A stretch of DNA of 64,000 bases from Microtetraspora fusca (GTDB lineage Bacteria > Actinomycetota > Actinomycetes > Streptosporangiales > Streptosporangiaceae): contig NZ_BBYK01000041.1 of NCBI RefSeq assembly GCF_001570365.1, positions 371,970 to 435,969 on the forward strand. The letters run 5' to 3'. Below the pieces are notes generated by a model, which saw only the letters and a program-made list of their open reading frames with translations, ran no database searches and was not told the origin of the DNA. This document shows positions 6,963 to 16,008 of this stretch, piece by piece. A program made the translations under genes and the position numbers. Numbering within the stretch: the stretch's first letter is position 1; each line of letters begins with the position of its first letter.

Positions 6963-9900
6963 CGCGGAGCGCCCTCTCGCCGGCGAAGCAGGCGCTGCTC
7001 GCGCAGCGGCTGAACGCCGCGAAGGCCGCCGCCGTGACGGTGCCGCCGCGCCCGGCCGGAACCCGCCCGCCGCTCTCCCACGCCCAGGAACGCCTCTGGT
7101 TCCTGGAGCAGTACGCCCCCGGCACCACCGCGTACACCGTCGCGTTCGCCGTACGGCTGGCGGGCGAGATCGACGAGGACGCCCTCGACCGGGCGCTCAT
7201 CGAGGTCGCCCGCCGCCACGAGAGCCTGCGGACGAGATTCGTCACCACGGACGACGGCACGCCCGAGATCGTCGCCGACGCGGAACCGGTGGCCGAACTG
7301 CGGCTGTCGGAGGACGCCGGCAGCGTGCGCGAGGAGATGGCGCGGCCCTTCGACCTGGAGACCGGCCCGCTGCTGCGCGCCCTCCTCGTCCGGCTCGGCC
7401 CGGCGGAGCACGTTCTGCTGCTCACGATGCACCACGCCGTCACGGACGGCTGGTCCTGCGACATCGTGATGGAGGAGCTCCTCGCCCTGCACGAGGCGTA
7501 CCGGACCGGAACGGACGCCGGGCTGGCGCCCCCGCCCCTCCAGTACGGCGACTACGCCGTGTGGGAGCGGGGACGCTCCCACGACGACGACATCCGCTAC
7601 TGGCGGGACCGGCTGGCCGGGCTGCCGCCGCTGGAACTGCCCACCGACCTGCCGCGCCCGCCCGAACAGGGCTGGGACGGCGCCGCGCACGGCCTGGAGC
7701 TGGACCGCGAGCTCTGCGACGCGCTCGCCGAGCTGGGCCGCGCGCACGGCGCGACGCCGTACATGACGCTGCTCGCGGCGTTCCAGGTGCTGCTCTCCCG
7801 CCTCTCCGGCCAGCGCGACTTCGCCGTCGGATCACCCGTGTCGGGGCGGGAGCTGCCCGAGCTGGAACGTGTGGTCGGGCTCTTCGTCAACTCGCTGCCG
7901 ATGCGGGCGGACCTGTCCGGCGACCCTCCCTTCACCGAGCTGCTCGCCCGCGTACGCGAGACCGCGCTCGACGCGTACGCGCACCAGGAGCTGCCCTTCG
8001 ACCGGCTCGTGGGCGAGCTGGGCGTCGAGCGCGACGTCAGCAGGTCGCCGGTGTTCCAGGTGATGTTCGCCCTGCAGAACTACCGCTCCGCGCCGCTGCG
8101 GACCCAGGGCCTGGCCATGTCGGCCCACCCGATCGAGGTGTCCGCGAGCCGGTTCGACCTCGCCCTCTACCTGATGGAGACCGGGGACGGGCTGCGCGGC
8201 AACTTCACGTACCGGACCGAGCTGTTCACGCCCGAGACCGTCCGGAGGACGGCCGCCTGCTTCGAGCGGCTGCTCCGGTCGATCGTCGCCGACCCCGGCG
8301 CGCGGACGTCCGAGCTGGAGATGGTCCCGCCGGAGGAGCTCCGTGAGGTGCTGGCCTTCGGCGCGGCCGCGCCGGCGCTTCCGGAGCCCGGCGCCCCGGA
8401 CGGCGCGCTCCTGCACGAGGTGATCGCCGCGCAGGCCGCGCGCACCCCCTCCGCCACGGCCGTCGTCTCCGGGGACGTCTCCCTCACGTACGCGGAGCTG
8501 GACCGGCGGGCCGAGCGAATCGCGCGCCGCCTGCGGCGGCTCGGTGTGGGGCCGGACGACCGGGTCGGCATCTGCCTGGAGCAGTCCGCCGGCCTCGCGG
8601 TCGCGGTCCTCGGCGTGCTCAGGTCGGGCGCGGCCTATCTGCCGCTCGACCCCGAGCACCCGCCCGATCGGCTCGCGTACGTGCTGGCCGACGCCGGCGC
8701 CCGGATCGTGGTGACCGGCGGCGACCTGCGGGACCGGCTTCCCGCCGACGTGACCTCCGTCCTCCTCGCGCCCGACGGGATCGTGGACGACGCCGACGAC
8801 GAAAGTGACGGAGCCGCCGCCGTCCGGGGCGCTCCCGGCGACCTGGCGTACGTGATCTACACCTCCGGGACCACCGGCCGGCCCAAGGGCGTCGCGATCC
8901 AGCACCACGAGGTCCTCGTCTACCTCGCGGGCGTCCGGGAACGGCTCCGCGTAGAGCCGGGTTCGTCGTTCGCCCTGCTGCAGTCGCTCGCCTTCGACTT
9001 CGGCGTGACGGTGTTCTACCTGTGCCTGATGACCGGCGGGACGCTGCACCTCGTCCCGTCCCGTACGGCCGGGCCCGAGCTGGCCGACGCGTTCCGCCGG
9101 GTCCCGATCGACTATCTCAAGATCACCCCGTCGCATCTGGCCGCCCTGCTCGCCGACGCCGACCCCGCCGAGCTGCTGCCGCGCAAGCTGCTGCTTCTCG
9201 GCGGGGAGGCCGCGCCACGCGGCTGGGCGGCCGAGCTGGCCGCCCTGGGCAGGTGCCGGGTGGTCAACCACTACGGCCCCACCGAGGCGACGGTCGGCGT
9301 GACCACCTACGAGGTCGCCGCGGAAGGCGAGGATGTCCCCTTGCTCGGACGCGGCGGCGCGGCGGGCCTGCCGATCGGGTCGCCGCTTCCCGGGGCGCGC
9401 GTCCATGTGCTCGACGAGCGGCTGCGCCCGGTCCCGATCGGCGTCCCCGGCGAGATCCACCTGGGCGGGGAGCGTCTGGCCCGCGGCTACCTCGGCCGGC
9501 CGGGACTCACCGCCGACCGTTTCGTCCCCGACCCGTACGGCCCGCCCGGCGCGCGGATGTACCGCACCGGCGACCTCGGCAGGTGGCTGCCCTCCGGAGA
9601 GCTGGAGTTCCTCGGCCGCCGCGACCTCCAGGTGAAGATCCGCGGCTACCGGGTCGAGCCGGGCGAGGTGGAGTCGGTGCTCGTGGAGCACGCCGACGTG
9701 GCCCAGGCGGTCGTCGAGCCGCGCGGCGAGAGGCTCGTCGCCTATCTCGTCGGCCACCCCGACGCCGGGCCGGACGCCGTCGCCGCCCGTCCGGACGCGA
9801 CGGAGCTGCACGCGTGGCTGGCCGACCGGCTGCCCGCGTACATGATCCCGGCCGCGTACGCCTGGCTGGACGAGCTGCCGCTCAAATCGCACGGCAAGGT

Positions 9901-12613
9901 CGACCGCGCCCGGCTTCCCGAGATCGGCGCGCAGACCCCGGCCGCCGCGTACACCGCCCCGGCCACTCCCGCCGAGGAGGCGGTCGCGGGCGTCTGGGCC
10001 GAGGTGCTCGACCTGGAGCGGGTGGGCGCGCTCGACGACTTCTTCGCGCTCGGCGGCCACTCCCTGCTGGCCATGCGGGTCGTCGCCCGGCTGCGCCGGG
10101 CCTACCCGCGGCGGGCGGTCACGGTCCTCGACCTGTTCAAGCACCGGACGGTCCGCGCGCTGGCGCTGCTCCTCGAATCCGAGGACTCCGGGCCGCGCGC
10201 GCTGCTGCACCGGCTCACCCCGGCGCGGAAGGCCACGTCCACGCTGGTCTGCGTGCCGTACGGCGGGGGCAGTGCGGTGGTCTACCAGCCGCTCGCCGAC
10301 GCCCTGCCCGCCGGCTGGGCGCTGTACTCCGTCGCGGTGCCCGGCCACGAGCTGGGCGAGGAGGCCCGGCCGTTCGACGAGGTCGTCCGCGACTGCGTGG
10401 CCGAGATCGTCGAGATCACGGACCAGGCCCCGGGGCCGCTCGTCCTCTACGGGCACTGCGGGCTCGGCGTCATGCTCGTCACCGAGATCGCCCGCCGGCT
10501 GGAGGCGGCCGGACGCCCGGTGGAGGTCGTCTACCTGGGCGGCATCTTCCCCTTCGCCCGGCCGGGCCGCGGTTTCGGCCGGCTCGGCACGCTGATGGAC
10601 CGGCTGACCAGTGACCAGGGCAGGGTCAACGCCCTCACCGCGGCCGGGCTCGACGTCGAGGACCTCGGCCGCGACCAGATCCGGCTGATCGTGGAGAACC
10701 GCCGTCAGGGAACCCGCGCGGCCGAGCGGTACTTCACCAGGCTCTTCGAGGAGGAGGGCGGACGGCTGCGCGCCCCGATCATCTCGGTGGTGGGGGAGCG
10801 GGACCCGGCGGCCGAGTTCTACCAGGAGCGCTACCTCGAGTGGCACCGGCTCACCGGCACGGCCGCCTGCGCGGTGATCGACGAGGCCGGGCACTTCTTC
10901 ATGCGGTACCGCGCCGCCGAACTCGCCGAGATCGTCACCGGCACCCACGAGGCCATCGAGTCGGGCCGCACCGCCCCGCTGGAGCGGTCACCGGACGGCG
11001 ACGACCGGACGTGGTGGCTTGAGGCTGTGTCCCGCGAGCCGGCCGATCCGGTCGAACCGGCGGCTTCGGACGAACCGGACGAACCGGCCGCCGCAGGACC
11101 GGCGCGGCGGCAGGGCCCGCCGCCCAGCATGCGGCGGTTCCTCGTGGTCGCGGCGGGACAGCTCATCTCGATCACCGGCTCGGCGCTGACCGAGTTCGCC
11201 ATCCCCATCTGGATCTATCTCACCACCGGGTCGCTCGCCCGGTTCGCGCTCTTCGCCGTGCTCGGCCTGGTGCCCGGAATGCTGGCCGCGCCGCTCGCCG
11301 GCGCCATCGTGGACCGGTACGACCGCAGGAAGGTCATGCTCGCCGGCGACGCGGGGGCGGGCGGCACCCAACTGGTGCTGGGGATCCTGCTCTGGACCGG
11401 CAACCTCCAGATCTGGCACATCTATCCCCTGCTGGCCGGCCTCTCCGTCGCGCTCACCTTCCAGCGCCTCGCGTACGGCTCGGCCATCCCGCAGCTCGTG
11501 CCGAAACGGTTCCTCGGGCACGCCAACGGCGTCGTCCAGATGGTCACCGGAACGGCGCAACTGGTCGTGCCGCTGATCGCGGTCGGCCTGATGTCGGCGA
11601 TCGGGCTGGAGGGCATCCTCGCGATCGACGTCGTCAGCTACGCGCTGGCCACGCTGGCCGTCCTCGTCGTCCGGTTCCCGGCGGCGATGGCGTGGCGGCG
11701 GCGGGAGAGCGTGCTGGCCGAGATGGCGGGCGGCATCCGGCACTCCTGGGGCAACCGGGGGTTCCGCGCGATGCTCGTCTACTTCGCGGTGCTGAACGTC
11801 TTCCTGTCCCCGCTGTTCCTGATGATCTCGCCGCTGGTGCTGTCGTTCGCGTCGCTGGCGGACGTGGGCCGGGTGTCGTTCGCCGCCGGCCTCGGCGTCT
11901 TCCTCGGCGGGCTGGCGATGACCGTGTGGGGCGGCCCCCGGCGCCGCCGCCTGTACGGCGTGCTCCTGGCGACGCTCGCGCTCGCGGTGTTCTGCCTGCT
12001 GACCGGGCTGCGCGCGAACCTGGTGACGATCGCGGCCGGCGCGTTCGGGATGTCGCTCTCGCTGACCCTGCTGAACGGCGTCTACGCCACGATCATCCAG
12101 GTCAAGGTGCCGCAGCGCTTCCACGGCCGGGTCATCGCGCTCAACACTCTGGTCGCCTGGTCCACGCTGCCGATCGGGTTCGGCCTCGGCGCGCCGTACG
12201 GCGCCGCGGTGTTCGAGCCGCTCCTCGCCCCGGACGGACCGCTCGCGGGCACGGCCGGCCTGCTCCTCGGCACCGGCGATGGACGCGGGATCGGCTTCAT
12301 GTACGCCTGCTTCGGCCTGGCGATCGCCGCGATCGCGCTGGTCGCCATGCGGACCAGGGCGCTGCGGCGGTTCGACGCGGAGGTGCCCGACGCCCTGCCG
12401 GACGACCTGGTCGGGTTCCAGGCCCTGGGGAAGCGGGCCCGGCGCGGGACCGCCCCGGCGTCCCGCTCCGACTCCACGCACGATTCCGGCTCCACGCACG
12501 ATTCCGACTCCACGCACGATTCCGGCTCCACGCACGATTCCGGCTCCGCGCCCGATTCCGGCTCCACGCACGATTCCGGCTCCGCGCACGAGGCCGAGGA
12601 GGTGCCCGTATGA
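6959..12613 (+). CDS. NRPS C-A-T-TE fused to an MFS exporter
   Basis: This 1884-residue protein has domains in the order condensation (about 25-460, HHAVTDG near 158), adenylation (480-980, YTSGTTGRPKG near 634), carrier (LGGHSL, Ser ~1035), thioesterase (~1085-1350) and a 12-helix-type MFS transporter (~1391-1820). The thioesterase nucleophile motif reads GHCGLG, so Cys (~1167) replaces the usual Ser; GERDP and EAGHFF supply the likely Asp and His. The pocket residues, aligned by eye to GrsA, read D-F-T-K-L-G-H-V-G-K. This resembles Asp codes. The transporter starts MRRFLVVAAGQ and has IVDRYDRRKVM, an MFS motif-A-like loop. A Ser/Asp/His/Thr repeat tail follows. ATG 6959 is preferred over an in-frame GTG at 6785 because homology begins just after it. 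The next gene overlaps by ATGA. Confidence 0.93.
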   Translation: MTRSALSPAKQALLAQRLNAAKAAAVTVPPRPAGTRPPLSHAQERLWFLEQYAPGTTAYTVAFAVRLAGEIDEDALDRALIEVARRHESLRTRFVTTDDGTPEIVADAEPVAELRLSEDAGSVREEMARPFDLETGPLLRALLVRLGPAEHVLLLTMHHAVTDGWSCDIVMEELLALHEAYRTGTDAGLAPPPLQYGDYAVWERGRSHDDDIRYWRDRLAGLPPLELPTDLPRPPEQGWDGAAHGLELDRELCDALAELGRAHGATPYMTLLAAFQVLLSRLSGQRDFAVGSPVSGRELPELERVVGLFVNSLPMRADLSGDPPFTELLARVRETALDAYAHQELPFDRLVGELGVERDVSRSPVFQVMFALQNYRSAPLRTQGLAMSAHPIEVSASRFDLALYLMETGDGLRGNFTYRTELFTPETVRRTAACFERLLRSIVADPGARTSELEMVPPEELREVLAFGAAAPALPEPGAPDGALLHEVIAAQAARTPSATAVVSGDVSLTYAELDRRAERIARRLRRLGVGPDDRVGICLEQSAGLAVAVLGVLRSGAAYLPLDPEHPPDRLAYVLADAGARIVVTGGDLRDRLPADVTSVLLAPDGIVDDADDESDGAAAVRGAPGDLAYVIYTSGTTGRPKGVAIQHHEVLVYLAGVRERLRVEPGSSFALLQSLAFDFGVTVFYLCLMTGGTLHLVPSRTAGPELADAFRRVPIDYLKITPSHLAALLADADPAELLPRKLLLLGGEAAPRGWAAELAALGRCRVVNHYGPTEATVGVTTYEVAAEGEDVPLLGRGGAAGLPIGSPLPGARVHVLDERLRPVPIGVPGEIHLGGERLARGYLGRPGLTADRFVPDPYGPPGARMYRTGDLGRWLPSGELEFLGRRDLQVKIRGYRVEPGEVESVLVEHADVAQAVVEPRGERLVAYLVGHPDAGPDAVAARPDATELHAWLADRLPAYMIPAAYAWLDELPLKSHGKVDRARLPEIGAQTPAAAYTAPATPAEEAVAGVWAEVLDLERVGALDDFFALGGHSLLAMRVVARLRRAYPRRAVTVLDLFKHRTVRALALLLESEDSGPRALLHRLTPARKATSTLVCVPYGGGSAVVYQPLADALPAGWALYSVAVPGHELGEEARPFDEVVRDCVAEIVEITDQAPGPLVLYGHCGLGVMLVTEIARRLEAAGRPVEVVYLGGIFPFARPGRGFGRLGTLMDRLTSDQGRVNALTAAGLDVEDLGRDQIRLIVENRRQGTRAAERYFTRLFEEEGGRLRAPIISVVGERDPAAEFYQERYLEWHRLTGTAACAVIDEAGHFFMRYRAAELAEIVTGTHEAIESGRTAPLERSPDGDDRTWWLEAVSREPADPVEPAASDEPDEPAAAGPARRQGPPPSMRRFLVVAAGQLISITGSALTEFAIPIWIYLTTGSLARFALFAVLGLVPGMLAAPLAGAIVDRYDRRKVMLAGDAGAGGTQLVLGILLWTGNLQIWHIYPLLAGLSVALTFQRLAYGSAIPQLVPKRFLGHANGVVQMVTGTAQLVVPLIAVGLMSAIGLEGILAIDVVSYALATLAVLVVRFPAAMAWRRRESVLAEMAGGIRHSWGNRGFRAMLVYFAVLNVFLSPLFLMISPLVLSFASLADVGRVSFAAGLGVFLGGLAMTVWGGPRRRRLYGVLLATLALAVFCLLTGLRANLVTIAAGAFGMSLSLTLLNGVYATIIQVKVPQRFHGRVIALNTLVAWSTLPIGFGLGAPYGAAVFEPLLAPDGPLAGTAGLLLGTGDGRGIGFMYACFGLAIAAIALVAMRTRALRRFDAEVPDALPDDLVGFQALGKRARRGTAPASRSDSTHDSGSTHDSDSTHDSGSTHDSGSAPDSGSTHDSGSAHEAEEVPV
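12470..12591 (+). repeat. 18-bp tandem repeat encoding a Ser/Asp/Thr/His tail
   Basis: Nearly seven 18-bp units encode repeats of the type DSGSTH at the C-terminus of the NRPS-MFS protein. The codons are almost identical between units (GAT TCC GGC TCC ACG CAC), so copy number is likely to vary between strains. It forms a flexible cytoplasmic tail after the last membrane helix. Confidence 0.85.
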
Positions 12614-14151
12614 CGGGCGCGCCCGCGTACACCGTCCCTGACCTGCTGCGCATCCGCGCCGAACAGGAGCCGGACGGCGTGGCGATGATCGTCGACGGCC
12701 ACGGGGCCATGACGTTCGCCGAGTGGGAGCGGCGCTCCGCCCTCGTGGCGTACGGGCTGACCCGGCGCGGCGTCGCGCCCGGCGACCGGATCGGGCTCCT
12801 CTTCGGCAGCCGCGACTGGATCGACTACGCCGTGGCGTTCTGCGGGGTGCTGAAGGCCGGGGCGGTGGCCGTGCCGCTGTCCGACCGGCTCGCGCCCGCC
12901 GAGACGCGCTACATGCTGGAGCACTGCGCCGCAGTGGCCGTGCTACATGGCCGCGACCTCGTCGCGCCGCCCGGCGGTCGCTGGACGGCCGCGCCCGCCG
13001 ACCTGGAAGCCGGTTCGGAAGCGGCGCGGGGAGCCGGGCCGGGAACGGGCTCCGCGCCGGCGCCGCCCGCCGAGGCGCGGGTCCGGCCCGGCGACCTGGC
13101 TCAGATCCTCTACACGTCGGGCACCACCGGGCGGCCCAAGGGGGTCGGCGCCTCCCACGCCAATCTGGCGTACGGATGCGTCACCCGGCCGCACCGGCGC
13201 AGGTTCGCGCACTCGCGGCACCTGCTGCACGCCTTCCCGATCGGGACCAACGCCGGGCAGACCATGCTGCTGAACGCCCTGGACGCGCGGCCCGCCGTGC
13301 TCACCCCCGCGAGGTTCACGCCGGGCCGGTTCGCCCGGCTGATCGAGACGTACCGGCCGGGCACCGTGTTCATGGTGCCGTCCATGGCGATCGAGCTGCT
13401 CAACGCGGGGCTGCCCGAGCGGCACGACATGTCGAGCGTGCTGCTGCTCGGCTCCGCCGCCGCGGCGCTGCCGCCCGCGCTCTCGGAGCGGCTGGCGGCG
13501 GCGTTCCCCAACGCGACGCTGACGAACTACTACACGTCCACCGAGGCCGCCCCGGCGCAGACCATCATGATCTACGACCGGGAGCGGCCCGCCGCGCTCG
13601 GACGGCCCGCGTTCGGCGGCGCGCTGCGCGTCACCGACGAGGCGGGGAACCCGCTGCCGCCCGGCGAGGTCGGCGAGATCTGGATGCGGTCGCCCACCGC
13701 CCCCCGCTCCTACTACGGCGACGCCGCCGCGAGCGCGCAGGCGTTCCGGAACGGCTGGGTGCGGATGGGCGACCTCGGTCACGTCGACGCGGACGGCTAC
13801 CTCTACCTGGTCGACAGGGAGAGCGACGTGGTCAAGACCGGAGCGTTCAAGGTCTCCACGCTCCAGGTCGAGGCGGCGCTGTACGAGCATCCGGGGGTCG
13901 CGGAGGCGGCGGTCTTCGGCGTGCCGCACCCGGTGCTCGGGACCGCGCTCGCCGCCGCGATCGTGCCCAGGGACGAGGGGATATCGGCGGCCGAGGTGCG
14001 CGAGTTCCTGAGGGACCGGGTGGCCGGGCACGAGCTGCCCGAGCGGGTGATCGTCCTGGACGACCTGCCCCGGAACCGGTCCGGAAAGGTGATCAAGAGG
14101 GAGTTGCCCGCGCTGCTCGGCGACTCCAGGCTCCATACGGAAGGCGACTGA
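12610..14151 (+). CDS. Stand-alone acyl-adenylating enzyme (acyl-CoA/acyl-ACP ligase family)
   Basis: This 513-residue AMP-forming ligase contains the P-loop ILYTSGTTGRPKG near residue 163, the motif TNYYTSTEA near 300, MGDLGHVD near 390, and the C-terminal catalytic lysine in NRSGKVIKREL. It lacks a carrier domain. It would activate a carboxylic acid as the acyl-adenylate and load CoA or a carrier protein. Candidate partners are the free carrier at 15733 or the C-T protein at 14153, which has no adenylation domain. ATG 12610 overlaps the preceding TGA. It resembles fatty or aromatic acyl ligases more than amino-acid A domains because the NRPS-type pocket motifs are absent. The substrate is unknown. 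Confidence 0.85.
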   Translation: MTGAPAYTVPDLLRIRAEQEPDGVAMIVDGHGAMTFAEWERRSALVAYGLTRRGVAPGDRIGLLFGSRDWIDYAVAFCGVLKAGAVAVPLSDRLAPAETRYMLEHCAAVAVLHGRDLVAPPGGRWTAAPADLEAGSEAARGAGPGTGSAPAPPAEARVRPGDLAQILYTSGTTGRPKGVGASHANLAYGCVTRPHRRRFAHSRHLLHAFPIGTNAGQTMLLNALDARPAVLTPARFTPGRFARLIETYRPGTVFMVPSMAIELLNAGLPERHDMSSVLLLGSAAAALPPALSERLAAAFPNATLTNYYTSTEAAPAQTIMIYDRERPAALGRPAFGGALRVTDEAGNPLPPGEVGEIWMRSPTAPRSYYGDAAASAQAFRNGWVRMGDLGHVDADGYLYLVDRESDVVKTGAFKVSTLQVEAALYEHPGVAEAAVFGVPHPVLGTALAAAIVPRDEGISAAEVREFLRDRVAGHELPERVIVLDDLPRNRSGKVIKRELPALLGDSRLHTEGD

Positions 14152-14152
14152 G

Positions 14153-15739
14153 ATGTCAGTGACGCTCGTCGGCGAGGGAGAACAGGCCTCCCTCGCGCAG
14201 CACGGCATGTGGATCACGGAGCGGATGGGAGCGGGCGGCCGGGTCTATCACATGCCGGTCGCCATGTGGTTCGACGGTCCCCTCGACACCGACCGGCTCC
14301 TGGCCGCGTGCGACGCGGTCGTCGAGGCGCATCCCGCGCTCGCGATCGCCCTGGTCGAGCGGGACGGCGCGCCGGCGAGGGTGCCGGCCGCCGTGGCGCC
14401 CCCCGTCCGGTTCGAGGACGTGTCGGGGCGCGACCCGGCCGGGCTGATCGAGCGTGAGACGGCCCTCGCGCTGGACCTGGGCACCGGGCCGCTGGCCCGG
14501 TTCACGCTCCTCCGCCTCGCCCCGGAGCGGCACGTCCTCGTGTTCGTCGCCCACCACGCCGTCTTCGACGGCATGTCCAAGGACATCCTGGTCCGGGACC
14601 TCGCCGCCGCCTACGCCGGCCGTCCGCTCCCCGCCGCGTACGGCGACGCCGTGGCGGAGGAGAACGCGCTGGTCGCCGAGCTGCTCGACGCGGCCGCCGA
14701 GTTCTGGCGGAGCCGCTGGCGGGACCGGCCGGGACTCGCGCTTCCCGGGCTCGTCGCGCCCTCCGTCAGGGCGGCGGCGGGAGAGGTCGTCGACTTCTCC
14801 ATCGGGCCGGACGTCGCCGCCGCCGCGGAGCGGATCGGCGTCACCCGGTTCGAGCTGGTGCTGGCCGCGCTGCACACCCTGCTCCGCGCGTACGGGAACG
14901 ACGGGGCGGCCGTGGCGGTGGACCTGTCCACCAGGACCGAGCGGACCCGGGACCACATCGGGCTGTTCGTCAACGAGCTGCCGGTGACCGTCCCGTCCGC
15001 GGGCGCCTTCGACGGCACGTTCGCGGATCTGGCCCGCGCGGTGCGGGAGGAACTGCGCGCCGTCTACCGCTTCCGGGGGGTCCCACTGGCCAGGGCGGTC
15101 GGCGGGGTGAGCCCGCGCACCGCGCTCACCCCGGTCTCGGTCAGCTACCGCAGGCGCGACGGGGACGATCCCGCGTTCCCCGGCCTGCGCGTCTCGGTGG
15201 ACCGGATGATGTTCAACCAGGCGGTCCGGGGCACGTTGCACCTCCAGATCGTGGACGGGCCGGACGGCATCGCCGCCCGCTTCCAGTACAACCCGGAGAT
15301 CCTCGGGCGGGCGCACTGCGAGAGCGTGACCGGTCACCTGCTGGCGCTGCTCGACGCGATCGCGGCCCGGCCCGGCAGCGACATCGCCGATCTGCCCGTG
15401 CCCGAGCCGGTGCCCGAGCCGGTGGCCGAGCCGGTGCGGGAGCCCGCGGGGGAGGCCACCGCGGACGCCTCGCTTGCCGGGGCCGCGCCGCCCGCTGGGG
15501 AGGTCTTGCCGTACGCCCGGGAGGTGGGCGAGATCTGGTGCGAGGTGCTCGGCCGTGACGTCGGCCCGGACGAGGACCTCTTCGACCTCGGAGGGCACTC
15601 CCTGTCGATCACCGAGATCATCGCGAAGGTCCGCGAGCGGCTGGACGTCGAGCTGTCCTTCGACGTGTTCTTCGACGCCCCGACGATCAACGGCGTCGCC
15701 GAGGAGATCGCCCGCCTGAAGGAGGAGGAGGGATGCTGA
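14153..15739 (+). CDS. NRPS condensation-carrier (C-T) didomain
   Basis: This 528-residue protein has an intact condensation active site, HHAVFDG near residue 134, and a C-terminal carrier domain with LGGHSLS (Ser ~483). A Pro/Glu/Val-rich linker (about residues 413-435) joins them. It lacks an adenylation domain, so its carrier must be loaded in trans, probably by the adenylating enzyme encoded just upstream or by another A domain in the cluster. The ATG follows the preceding stop by one base. It forms an amide or ester bond between an upstream acyl/peptidyl thioester and its own loaded unit. Free C-T proteins are known from dissociated assembly lines such as those making pyrrolamides. Confidence 0.88.
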   Translation: MSVTLVGEGEQASLAQHGMWITERMGAGGRVYHMPVAMWFDGPLDTDRLLAACDAVVEAHPALAIALVERDGAPARVPAAVAPPVRFEDVSGRDPAGLIERETALALDLGTGPLARFTLLRLAPERHVLVFVAHHAVFDGMSKDILVRDLAAAYAGRPLPAAYGDAVAEENALVAELLDAAAEFWRSRWRDRPGLALPGLVAPSVRAAAGEVVDFSIGPDVAAAAERIGVTRFELVLAALHTLLRAYGNDGAAVAVDLSTRTERTRDHIGLFVNELPVTVPSAGAFDGTFADLARAVREELRAVYRFRGVPLARAVGGVSPRTALTPVSVSYRRRDGDDPAFPGLRVSVDRMMFNQAVRGTLHLQIVDGPDGIAARFQYNPEILGRAHCESVTGHLLALLDAIAARPGSDIADLPVPEPVPEPVAEPVREPAGEATADASLAGAAPPAGEVLPYAREVGEIWCEVLGRDVGPDEDLFDLGGHSLSITEIIAKVRERLDVELSFDVFFDAPTINGVAEEIARLKEEEGC

Positions 15740-16008
15740 GGGAACGCCTGGCCGAGCTGGTGTCCCGGGCCAGCGGCGGAGAGCTCGCCGCCGCCGACGT
15801 CCTCGCCTCGGACCGGAGCCTGCCCGCCCTCGGGGTCACCTCGCTCGTCTATCTACGGCTGATCGACGCGATCGAGGTCGAGTTCGGGTGCGACGTCGAT
15901 CTCGACGGCCCCTTCCTCGACACGCTGGACGGCCTCGCCGACCACCTGGCGAACCGGCTGGCGGGCCGGCTGGCGGACGCGCCCGGCGGCCGGGCCGGGG
16001 ACCGATGA
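15733..16008 (+). CDS. Free-standing acyl/peptidyl carrier protein
   Basis: This 91-residue protein fits one carrier domain. The helix-2 motif reads LGVTSLVYLRLIDAIE with the putative phosphopantetheine-bearing Ser at residue 37; the usual D-S-L is T-S-L here. The sequence after the motif (VEFGCDVDL) looks more like acyl carrier proteins than NRPS carriers. ATG 15733 overlaps the end of the C-T gene and is preceded by GGAGGAGGG. It may hold a starter acyl unit loaded by the nearby ligase or delivered by the E2 acyltransferase of the divergent operon. Both partners are inferred from context only. Confidence 0.8.
   Translation: MLRERLAELVSRASGGELAAADVLASDRSLPALGVTSLVYLRLIDAIEVEFGCDVDLDGPFLDTLDGLADHLANRLAGRLADAPGGRAGDR

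Noticed and set aside
7561-7582. Inverted repeat with CebR-like half-sites inside the first NRPS gene (GTGGGAGCG and CGCTCCCAC)
   Set aside because: The arms are separated by four extra bases, so the spacing of the 14-bp operator is lost. The sequence also encodes a plausible part of the C domain. Probably coincidence.
12470-12591. 18-bp tandem repeats as a CRISPR-like array
   Set aside because: There are no unique spacers. The units are contiguous, in frame and encode a peptide tail.
12297-12710. Long open frames antisense to the NRPS and other genes, many rich in Arg/Ala/Pro
   Set aside because: They are expected shadows in high-GC coding DNA. None shows a recognisable domain or its own ribosome site.
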